DNA of 10,198 nucleotides from positions 28,545-38,742 of the forward strand of contig DCAW01000054.1 of the NCBI GenBank assembly GCA_002313895.1, read 5' to 3'. Shown in pieces: positions 1-5,956 of the stretch. Position 1 is the stretch's first letter. Each line of letters starts with the position of its first letter. This DNA is from Dehalococcoidia bacterium UBA1123 (lineage in GTDB: Bacteria; Chloroflexota; Dehalococcoidia; Lucifugimonadales; UBA1123). The notes under the pieces were generated by a model. The model did no database searches. It was not told where the DNA came from and worked only from the letters and a program-made list of their open reading frames with translations. Made by a program: the position numbers and the translations under genes.

Positions 1-238
1 CGATGAAGATGGGGCAGGCGTCGGCGTAAGTGTTGGGTTCTGGCGGGCGGGTTGGTGTTGATCGCAGTGCAACGATCGCCTGAGCACGCAGGGGCGCTGT
101 TGGCGTGATCGGGGCGACTGTAGCAGCGGCAGCCGTCAAAGACGGACGCCGGCCGCTGTCCGCGCCTCGCCCACAGGCTGTTGCAAGAAATAACGCCAAA
201 CCCAAAACGGCGTGCCGAGATGCTGCCTGCGCTGTCAC
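1..238 (-). CDS. Partial lipoprotein precursor, N-terminal part only
   Basis: This gene runs off the left edge; 79 codons are open with no stop. It starts at a GTG whose last two bases are shared with the TGA of the methyltransferase (GTGA overlap, 4 bp), and a GGAA sits 6 bases upstream (245-248). The first ~22 residues form a lipoprotein signal peptide: a short N-region with R and H, a hydrophobic stretch (VLGLALFLATA) and a lipobox-like LATAC followed by G. Cys22 would be the lipidated residue, so export to the outer face of the cytoplasmic membrane is expected. After the Cys comes an Ala/Thr/Pro-rich linker of about 45 residues, the usual tether of a surface lipoprotein, then a start of folded sequence (PNTYADACPIF). 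The functional domain lies outside the window and I do not recognise it. The lipobox has Thr at -2 and Ala at -3, which is permissible but not ideal. Overlap suggests translational coupling to the methyltransferase. Confidence 0.68.
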   Translation of the reverse strand, partial: MTAQAASRHAVLGLALFLATACGRGADSGRRPSLTAAAATVAPITPTAPLRAQAIVALRSTPTRPPEPNTYADACPIFI

Positions 239-1053
239 GCCGTTTTCCGTGCCAGATAGATTATGGCGAACGGCATCCTCGACAATCGTTCACGGCTGGC
301 ACTCCAATATGATCCAACATACGGAGACTTGCCGCCTCCGGCGTCCATTTCATCGGTCAAGTAATGCGGGAAAGGCTCCACCACTCGTTCCACCGAGAAA
401 CCCGACCTGGTCAACAGATCGAACATTTCACTGTACGTGCGAAAGAATGTCATTCCGGGGCCATGCCCATCAGCGACCGGGGCCTCCCAAACTTCTACAG
501 GAGGGCTAAAGTAGTCTGTAACTAGCGCGGCGCCCTCGCGGTCGTCCCACTCGAAAGCGTTCAGAGGATGTGCAGTGCAGACAAGGAGAGTGCCGCCAGG
601 TATTAGCAATGAATTGCAAGATTTGAAACAGGCCGACAGGTCTGGAATGAACTCCCAACCGAACGACGAAATTATGACGTCGAAACTACCTGGCGCGAAC
701 ATTGAAGGTCGTTCCATGTCGCCACGCACCAGGCCTACTTGTGCCGATTCCTGGGCGCAATATTTCGCCGCTTGACGAAGTTGTTTGGGGGAGATGTCCA
801 TGCCGACGCATTTGGCCCCCCATTTGGTCAAGGCTATAGAGTTCTGGGCGGCGCCGCAGGCAAGTTCAAGAATGAATTTCCCCTCCACCGACCCTAGCAG
901 GTTGAGTTCACTTTCGCCCATCGCGAAGGGCGCATAATGGACATCGTCCAGCGAAATGTCGCTGTCTCGCTGGTAGGCTTCCGACATCTCGTCCCAGCCA
1001 GCGCCGGTGTCGCGTTTGATCGGATCAGTGGTCAACGGGAAAAGTCGGAGCAT
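235..1053 (-). CDS. Class I SAM-dependent methyltransferase
   Basis: Predicted cytoplasmic methyltransferase of the Rossmann-fold class I family, 272 residues from the ATG at 1053. Motif I is ELACGAAQN (residues 63-71), the SAM-binding loop; Asp86 in GMDIS is the acidic residue expected to contact the ribose; GDMERP (111-116) and FDVIISS (124-130) match the adenine loop and motif IV. The C-terminal half (VTDYFSPPVEVWE, GMTFFRTYSEMFDLLTRSGF) resembles small-molecule methyltransferases of the Methyltransf_11/25 type; the substrate cannot be told from sequence. The start is uncertain: ATG 1053 overlaps rpe by 29 bp without a Shine-Dalgarno; TTG 1035 also overlaps; ATG 987 has a weak GGGA four bases upstream and would give 250 residues. 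I prefer an upstream start because the WDEMSEAY segment (20-27) looks like conserved family sequence. It follows rpe in the same direction and its stop overlaps the next gene. Confidence 0.85.
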   Translation of the reverse strand: MLRLFPLTTDPIKRDTGAGWDEMSEAYQRDSDISLDDVHYAPFAMGESELNLLGSVEGKFILELACGAAQNSIALTKWGAKCVGMDISPKQLRQAAKYCAQESAQVGLVRGDMERPSMFAPGSFDVIISSFGWEFIPDLSACFKSCNSLLIPGGTLLVCTAHPLNAFEWDDREGAALVTDYFSPPVEVWEAPVADGHGPGMTFFRTYSEMFDLLTRSGFSVERVVEPFPHYLTDEMDAGGGKSPYVGSYWSASRERLSRMPFAIIYLARKTA

Positions 1054-1717
1054 CGATCGCACGGCGCAACGTGGACATCGCTTCGGCGACCGATGAGTCG
1101 TGCGTGAACACTGCGCTTCCGGCCACCAGCAAAGTCGCACCGGCATCAACAGCGATGGAAGCGGTAGTCGTGTTGATTCCGCCGTCGACTTCAAGTGTAA
1201 TGGATCTGCCGATGGCCTCTATCATTCGTCGCGCCCGTTCGATTTTTGGGATTGAGCTTGGAATGAACGACTGCCCGCCGTAACCTGGATTCACGGTCAT
1301 GATGAGCAATTGGTCCAGATCGGGCAGAATCTCTTCAGCGGCTGATAGCGAGGTGCCGGGGTTGATCGCGACGCCAGCTTCGACCTTTGACGATTTGATC
1401 TGTTGCACGACGGCGTGAACGTGAGGGCAGGCTTCTACGTGAACAATTATCCTGTCAACGCCAGCATCGACTAGTTGTCTGATATGATTTTCTGGATGTA
1501 GGGTCATCATGTGAATTTCCAGAGGTATGGACACTCGGTCTCGAATGGAGTCGGCGATGATTGGCCCGAACGTGATTGGCGGGACAAATTGTCCGTCCAT
1601 CACGTCGATGTGGATACAGTCGGCGCCTGCTAGCTCGGCCTCGGCAACTTGATCGCCCAGCCGAGCGAAGTCTGCCGAGAGAATTGACGGCGCTATTTGT
1701 ATGCGATTGCTAGGCAC
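1025..1717 (-). CDS. rpe: Ribulose-phosphate 3-epimerase
   Basis: Interconverts D-ribulose 5-phosphate and D-xylulose 5-phosphate in the pentose phosphate pathway; cytoplasmic, metal-dependent TIM barrel. The 230-residue product has the family landmarks: IAPSILSADFARL (8-20), HIDVMDGQFVPPITFG (36-51), EIHMM (67-71), VNPGYGGQ (142-149) and EVDGGIN (176-182). By family knowledge the metal ligands are His36, Asp38, His69 and Asp178, and the two Asp residues act as acid/base; all are present. I choose the GTG at 1717 because it has GGAGGG eight bases upstream and gives the N-terminus expected for Rpe. An ATG at 1750 would add 11 residues (MRRKLSWRARI) that are only the argH end read in another frame. 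The GTG start overlaps the argH stop (GTGCCTAG, 8 bp), indicating translational coupling. Length is close to the usual ~220 residues. Confidence 0.96.
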   Translation of the reverse strand: MPSNRIQIAPSILSADFARLGDQVAEAELAGADCIHIDVMDGQFVPPITFGPIIADSIRDRVSIPLEIHMMTLHPENHIRQLVDAGVDRIIVHVEACPHVHAVVQQIKSSKVEAGVAINPGTSLSAAEEILPDLDQLLIMTVNPGYGGQSFIPSSIPKIERARRMIEAIGRSITLEVDGGINTTTASIAVDAGATLLVAGSAVFTHDSSVAEAMSTLRRAIDAPTFPVDH

Positions 1718-3065
1718 GATTCTTGCCCTCCAACTGAGCTTTCGCCGCAATTATTGCCCCGCTTACTGACTCGAAACTGGTGCCTCCAGGCACGTTTCTG
1801 GCACTCACCGATGACTCCACCGTGATCTTCAAGACATCCGCATCGAAAAACGGTGAAGACTTCTTATATTCTTCCAACGTCAGCTCGTGGAACTGGCGAC
1901 CTTGCGCTGCCAAATCCTGAGATAGTGCAGACACGATCCGGTGCGCCTCGCGAAACGGCACACCCTGGGAAACCAGATAATCGGCGATGTCGGTTGCCAA
2001 AACGTAGCTGCCTTGTGCGGCGTCCAGCAATCGAGTTTTGTTCAGGCTCATCTTGCTCAGCATATCAGCGAATATCGTCAACGTTGGTATGAGCGTGTCA
2101 ACAGTGTCGAACAGCCCTTCTTTGTCCTCTTGGAGATCGCGGTTGTAGGTGAGTGGCAAGCCTTTCAGGATTGTGAGCAGACCGAACAGGTTGCCATAGA
2201 CGCGCCCAGTCTTGCCGCGGGCGATTTCAGCGAAGTCCGGGTTCCGTTTCTGAGGCATGATGCTGCTGCCCGTCGTGTAGTCGTCGCTTAGGCGTACGAA
2301 GTCGAACTCGTCTGTTGACCACAGCACTAATTCCTCGGCAAATCTCGAGATGTGCATGGCGCAAATCGAGGCGGCTGACAGAAAATCGAGCATAAAATCG
2401 CGGTCTGACACCGCGTCCATGCTGTTGTCAGAAATTTGAGCGAAACCCAGCTCCCGACGCACAAATTCTCGGTCCAACGGATAGGGGAGGCCTGCCAGGG
2501 CGCCGCTACCCAGCGGCATCACGTCGGCGCGTTCGTATGCTTGCTGGAATCTCAACTGGTCCCGGCCAAACATCTCGAAGTACGCGAGCATGTGGTGCGC
2601 GAACAGGACAGGCTGCGCCCTCTGGAGATGGGTGTATCCGGGCATGACGACCTCGGTGTTATCATCCGCCAGTTGGACCAATGAGCGACGGAGGCCGTGC
2701 AGCGCATTGAGCGTTTCGCTGATGATCTCTTTCATGTACATCCGCATATCCAGAGCCACCTGATCGTTGCGCGATCTTGCGGTATGGAGCTTGAGCGCAG
2801 GCTCGCCTATAAGCTCGTGGAGCCGTAGCTCAATGTTCATATGGATGTCTTCGTGTTCCGGTCGCCAGGGGAACTCATTGGATTCGATGTCCTCACGGAT
2901 ACGACTTAGGCCGTCCACAATCGCAGAGGCGTCAGCGTGCTCGATTATTTCCTGTTTAGCCAGCATCCGAGCATGGGCGATCGAGCCTTCGATATCCTGT
3001 CTGTAGAGCCGGCGATCATAATGCAGGGAAACCGTGTAGTCGGAAGAGACCTCTTTGAGACCCAT
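1710..3065 (-). CDS. argH: Argininosuccinate lyase, shortened N-terminus
   Basis: Catalyses the last step of arginine synthesis: argininosuccinate to arginine and fumarate. Cytoplasmic homotetramer of the fumarase/aspartase superfamily. Visible landmarks in the 451-residue product: SLHYDRRL (13-20), HTARSRNDQVA (94-104), PGYTHLQRAQP (142-152, with catalytic His146 by homology), and the superfamily signature GSSIMPQKRNP (266-276), whose Ser residues lie on the loop carrying the catalytic serine. NVPGGTS (424-430) is the usual C-terminal substrate-loop region. ATG 3065 has AGGA seven bases upstream and follows the maoC stop by three bases. The usual start of ArgH (LWGGRF plus about ten residues) is absent: the protein begins MGLKEVSSDY directly before the conserved YTxSL region, and an in-frame TGA lies just upstream, so no longer form is possible. 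The rest appears intact, so it is probably functional. Downstream it overlaps rpe. Confidence 0.96.
   Translation of the reverse strand: MGLKEVSSDYTVSLHYDRRLYRQDIEGSIAHARMLAKQEIIEHADASAIVDGLSRIREDIESNEFPWRPEHEDIHMNIELRLHELIGEPALKLHTARSRNDQVALDMRMYMKEIISETLNALHGLRRSLVQLADDNTEVVMPGYTHLQRAQPVLFAHHMLAYFEMFGRDQLRFQQAYERADVMPLGSGALAGLPYPLDREFVRRELGFAQISDNSMDAVSDRDFMLDFLSAASICAMHISRFAEELVLWSTDEFDFVRLSDDYTTGSSIMPQKRNPDFAEIARGKTGRVYGNLFGLLTILKGLPLTYNRDLQEDKEGLFDTVDTLIPTLTIFADMLSKMSLNKTRLLDAAQGSYVLATDIADYLVSQGVPFREAHRIVSALSQDLAAQGRQFHELTLEEYKKSSPFFDADVLKITVESSVSARNVPGGTSFESVSGAIIAAKAQLEGKNRA
1726..1731 (-). promoter_or_regulatory. Shine-Dalgarno of rpe (fixes the GTG start)
   Basis: GGAGGG lies inside the last codons of argH, eight bases before the GTG at 1717. 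It is the strongest ribosome-binding match near the rpe 5' end and decides between this GTG and the ATG further upstream at 1750. Confidence 0.8.
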
Positions 3066-3068
3066 AAT

Positions 3069-3539
3069 TCAGTCCTGGCGTTTGCTGACGAGGAATCGGC
3101 GACGAAGCGTCAACACCTGCTCTTCGCGCTGATTGATTCCCCGACTTTCGAGGTAAACAATCCCACGGTCCGGCCTGCTTCGGGATTCTCTTACCTCCAG
3201 AATTTCGCTTTCCGCGTAGATAGTGTCCCCCTGAAACACGGGGCCGTCGTGTGTGATTTTTTCGTATTCAAGATTCGCGATCGCTTTGCCGGAGGTGTCG
3301 CGAACGCTCATCCCGACAACCAGACTCAACACGTACGCCCCATTGACCAGAATCTGTCCATGTTGATGCTTCGACATATAGTGGGCGTCAGTGTGTAAGG
3401 GATTATCATTCAGCGTGATTAAGGAGAATAAGTGGTTGTCCATTTCCGTCACCGTCTTGCCGGGCCAGTGTTTGAACACGTCTCCTGGCACAAAGTCCTC
3501 CAGGTAACCGCCAAATTTATCTCTGCCGTCGTGGATCAT
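3069..3539 (-). CDS. MaoC-like hot-dog acyl-CoA hydratase/dehydratase
   Basis: Single hot-dog domain protein of 156 residues, the usual size for MaoC-type (R)-specific enoyl-CoA hydratases and mesaconyl-CoA hydratase-like proteins. It is expected to add or remove water on a CoA thioester in the cytoplasm; the substrate is unknown. The hydratase region is LNDNPLHTDAHYM (43-55): His49 occupies the catalytic His position, while the Asp of the classical GDxNPxH motif is replaced by Asn44. From memory, an N-x-x-P-x-H form is common in a MaoC branch that pairs with acyl-CoA dehydrogenases, so activity is likely but should not be assumed identical to PhaJ. VNGAYVLSLVVGMSV (66-80) is the central helix of the fold; GDTIYAESEILEVRESRSRP (104-123) is also typical. 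ATG 3539 has GGAG eight bases upstream. It lies 37 bp after the acyl-CoA dehydrogenase and 3 bp before argH. Confidence 0.88.
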   Translation of the reverse strand: MIHDGRDKFGGYLEDFVPGDVFKHWPGKTVTEMDNHLFSLITLNDNPLHTDAHYMSKHQHGQILVNGAYVLSLVVGMSVRDTSGKAIANLEYEKITHDGPVFQGDTIYAESEILEVRESRSRPDRGIVYLESRGINQREEQVLTLRRRFLVSKRQD

Positions 3540-3576
3540 TTATTTGTCTCCGTTAGAATCGAGGAGATTCAGGCAA

Positions 3577-4737
3577 TCAGATCGAGTATTTTTCTAACAG
3601 CCGTCTGGCAATGACCAATTTCTGAATCTCGTTTGTTCCCTCTCCGATTATCATGAGCGGCGCGTCACGGTAATAACGCTCGACGTCAAAATCCTTGATG
3701 TAGCCGTAGCCACCGTGAATTCTCATGGCTTCTAGCGTCACTTCGCCGCACATCTCGCTGGCAAATAGCTTCGCCATTCCAACTTCAAGGTCGATCCGCT
3801 CGCCTTTGTCTTTCTTTGCGGCAGCTTCATACGTCAACAGTCGCGCCGCCTGAATTTTGGTCGCCATGTCAGCGAGTTTCAACTGGATCGCCTGGTGTTG
3901 AGCTATCGGTTGGCCGAACGTCTGGCGCTGTTGAGCGTATTTTATTGCGGCTTCGAATGCGGCTGTGGCCACGCCCACGGCGCGGGCTGCGACGTTGATT
4001 CGCCCGCCTTCAAGGCCGAACATCACTTGCTTGAATCCTTGGCCCTCGACTCCTCCCACCAGCGCATCGGTAGATACCCGGCAGTCCTGGAACAGAACTT
4101 CCGCGGAGTCCAGTCCTCTGTATCCCAGTTTGTCGAGATGTTGGCCGATCTTGAGACCAGTCGCTGGTTTCTCGACGATAAAGCAACTCATTCCTCGGTG
4201 TCGAGGCTCCGAGTCGGGATCGGTTTTGGCGAGAACAGCAAGGGCGTTTCCATTTTCGGCGTTAGTTATAAACATTTTGCTGCCATTCAGCACATATTCC
4301 TCACCGTCCCGAACCGCAGTGGTCTGAATGTTTTGAACGTCGCTTCCAGCCTCCGGCTCCGTGAGTCCCAGGGCGCCTCGAAGTTCCCCGGTGGCGAGGC
4401 GCGGCAGTATGCTCTCTTTTTGATCTTGTGTGCCGTAACCGGCGACGATATGAGCCATGACATGATGCGTCCCGATAATGCCACTGACGCTCATCCAGCC
4501 TTTGCTCAACTCTTCGAAGATCATGGCGAAGGTTGTATGGTCGAGGCCTAACCCGCCAAATTCTTCGGGAATAGTTATGCCGAACAAGCCCATTTCCCGC
4601 ATGGGGTCTATGAGGTGATGAGGATAGAGGTCCTCGTCGTCGTATTGTCGGGCGATAGGCGCGACTTCGTTTTTGACGAAATCGCGCACAGTGGCGACGA
4701 TCTGGGTTCTGACATCTGGGTCAGTCGATACGTTCAT
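3577..4737 (-). CDS. Acyl-CoA dehydrogenase (FAD-dependent)
   Basis: Predicted to introduce an alpha,beta double bond into an acyl-CoA, passing electrons to ETF; cytoplasmic FAD flavoprotein, usually tetrameric. The 386-residue length is typical. Visible features: N-terminal helical domain with IPEEFGGLGLDH (56-67); family signature 1 LTEPEAGSD in the beta domain; QRQTFGQPIAQHQAIQLKLADM in the C-terminal helical domain (FAD contact); signature 2 around IHGGYGYIKDFDVERYYRDA; and IIGEGTNEIQ near the end. Glu366 of EGTNEIQ sits where the catalytic base is found in short-chain/butyryl-type enzymes, unlike isovaleryl-CoA dehydrogenases where the base lies elsewhere. This points to a straight or short branched acyl substrate, but chain length cannot be read from sequence. 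It follows the phosphotransferase after an 84-bp gap holding a candidate promoter, and precedes the MaoC gene. The Shine-Dalgarno is weak (GGGG about 10 bases upstream). Confidence 0.95.
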   Translation of the reverse strand: MNVSTDPDVRTQIVATVRDFVKNEVAPIARQYDDEDLYPHHLIDPMREMGLFGITIPEEFGGLGLDHTTFAMIFEELSKGWMSVSGIIGTHHVMAHIVAGYGTQDQKESILPRLATGELRGALGLTEPEAGSDVQNIQTTAVRDGEEYVLNGSKMFITNAENGNALAVLAKTDPDSEPRHRGMSCFIVEKPATGLKIGQHLDKLGYRGLDSAEVLFQDCRVSTDALVGGVEGQGFKQVMFGLEGGRINVAARAVGVATAAFEAAIKYAQQRQTFGQPIAQHQAIQLKLADMATKIQAARLLTYEAAAKKDKGERIDLEVGMAKLFASEMCGEVTLEAMRIHGGYGYIKDFDVERYYRDAPLMIIGEGTNEIQKLVIARRLLEKYSI

Positions 4738-4762
4738 TTAGCGGAACCCCAATATTCGAATT

Positions 4763-4791
4763 ATGATATTGTCGGGTTGACCAGATGTTAC
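4763..4791 (-). promoter_or_regulatory. Candidate promoter before the acyl-CoA dehydrogenase
   Basis: In the 84-bp gap between the phosphotransferase and the dehydrogenase, GTAACA (4786-4791, 4 of 6 to the -35 consensus) and TATCAT (4763-4768, 5 of 6 to the -10 consensus) are separated by exactly 17 bases. Transcription would begin about 19 bases before the ATG. An 8-bp palindrome ATTCGAAT (4754-4761) lies at the expected start point. The gap is clearly more AT-rich than the genes beside it, so chance matches are more likely; this is a prediction only. Confidence 0.3.
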
Positions 4792-4801
4792 TAGGCCACA
4801 A

Positions 4802-4818
4802 ATTTGATCAATTCAAAT
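4802..4818 (-). repeat. Small AT-rich inverted repeat in intergenic gap
   Basis: Perfect 6-bp arms ATTTGA/TCAAAT with a 5-base spacer, just after the phosphotransferase stop and upstream of the candidate promoter. As RNA the stem would be weak and no U-tract follows, so it does not look like a terminator; a regulator binding site is possible but unproven. Confidence 0.3.
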
Positions 4819-4821
4819 ATC

Positions 4822-5925
4822 TCACGGGAGATTGGCAATCAAACGTTCAGCGTCAACGTAAGATAGTGTATCGGCAACTCGGCTGATTAATCCTATCATG
4901 AGATTCTGTGCTTGCTCATTATCGAAGCTCAAATTGCCGCCGACCAATGCGGTGAAGCTGACGAGGTCTAAAAGCGCGTAGCCGTAATCCTCTTCAAACT
5001 CATGCTCCGAATAGTTGGTCACTCCGGCTTGAATCAGGCTAGCGTAATATGTCGCCTTCAGTTGACGTTCGTGCGCGCGCCGGTCTTCGACCGTCATCGA
5101 TCCGCCGAGGAAGTATGCCAGATCGTATGGAGCGCGGCCAACCCTCACTGCTTGCCAATCGAATACGACCAACGGGCTCGCTTTATCAGTGTCGTCGAAA
5201 AACATATTGGCGAGGCGATAATCGCCATGGCACAGCGTGACAGGGCGCCGCGATAACCTTGATTTGATCGACGCTACGTGAGGCGTGACCATCTCAGCCG
5301 TTTTTCGAAATTCGTCTGAAATAGCGGATGGAAAATTCTGTTGTAATCTGGCCCACCAACCAGGAAAGCTACTGGCGAACACTTCAGCCCCTGCATCCCA
5401 TTTTGGCGCCCAGTTCCATTCTCCCAACAGCGGACTGTTCCAAATGGACCCATGGAGTTTTGCCAATGTCTCGACTGCGAGTTTGGCGTCATCGACTGCG
5501 CAACCGACAGTCTGGTCTGGTGAACGCATCGCTCCCAAGTCTTCGAGCAGCAGAATGAACCCCTTTGACTCAGAATCGAACGAAGCCACAAAGCATTTTG
5601 GCGTTCGCATCGGTATCTCAGAGGCCACGCTTTGGTAAAACCGGACTTCTCGTTCGTATACCCCGAGGGTGGTCAGCAAATTCCTGGTAGGCGCATGGGC
5701 CGAAGGCAATTTCGCGATCAATGTTTTGGGGGCGGACTCTGAGTCACGGTCATACTCAACTGATAATCGGCCTAAACCTCCCGCGAACCCTACACCCAGC
5801 GCGATGGGGTCTGATTCAACATTAGTCACGGTGACGCTTTCTGAAGCAAGTTGTGGCGCCAATGCGCCCGTCAGCCACGACGGTGTTATCTCCTCGAGGG
5901 CGGCGGGAATGGATGCCATTGTCAT
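4822..5925 (-). CDS. Phosphotransferase, ecdysteroid-kinase-like/APH fold
   Basis: Kinase-fold small-molecule phosphotransferase of 367 residues, closest in style to the EcKL (ecdysteroid kinase-like) branch of the APH superfamily; probably cytoplasmic. Visible parts: TLIAKLP with Lys72 as the likely ATP-binding lysine; EREVRFY (91-97) as the helix with the partner Glu; hinge-like ILLLEDLG (124-131); catalytic loop CHGDYRLAN (232-240) with Asp235 as catalytic base and Asn240 as metal ligand; and VVFDWQAVRVGRAPYDLAYF (253-272), where Asp256 is equivalent to the DFG aspartate. The full active-site set is present, so it should be active. The substrate is unknown; bacterial members often sit beside acyl-CoA genes, as here, and a role in acyl-CoA or hydroxy-acid metabolism is inference. 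It need not be an antibiotic resistance gene. The first ATG (5925) has AGGA six bases upstream and lies 31 bp after argG. Confidence 0.85.
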   Translation of the reverse strand: MTMASIPAALEEITPSWLTGALAPQLASESVTVTNVESDPIALGVGFAGGLGRLSVEYDRDSESAPKTLIAKLPSAHAPTRNLLTTLGVYEREVRFYQSVASEIPMRTPKCFVASFDSESKGFILLLEDLGAMRSPDQTVGCAVDDAKLAVETLAKLHGSIWNSPLLGEWNWAPKWDAGAEVFASSFPGWWARLQQNFPSAISDEFRKTAEMVTPHVASIKSRLSRRPVTLCHGDYRLANMFFDDTDKASPLVVFDWQAVRVGRAPYDLAYFLGGSMTVEDRRAHERQLKATYYASLIQAGVTNYSEHEFEEDYGYALLDLVSFTALVGGNLSFDNEQAQNLMIGLISRVADTLSYVDAERLIANLP

Positions 5926-5956
5926 CAGATGTCCTTTTGCAGAGAGAGATACCGAA

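Noticed and set aside
105..509. A 134-codon plus-strand open frame at the left edge.
   Set aside because: It is antisense to the methyltransferase end and lipoprotein start, both of which have clear motifs; its translation is low-complexity and unlike any known family.
2937..3398. A 153-codon plus-strand open frame across the maoC-argH junction.
   Set aside because: It is antisense to the conserved coding of both genes and has no family motif.
3895..4551. A 218-codon open frame on the plus strand.
   Set aside because: It lies wholly antisense to the acyl-CoA dehydrogenase, has no recognisable motif and is a by-product of that gene's codon bias.
3577..4737. Dehydrogenase as a true LvaC/ACAD11 orthologue or an isovaleryl-CoA dehydrogenase.
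   Set aside because: The catalytic Glu is in the EGTNEIQ position, as in short-chain/butyryl-type enzymes, so neither assignment is supported by the visible residues.
4822..5925. Aminoglycoside resistance gene.
   Set aside because: It has the general APH-fold active site, but the sequence style is EcKL-like and the neighbours are metabolic genes; nothing indicates antibiotic substrates.
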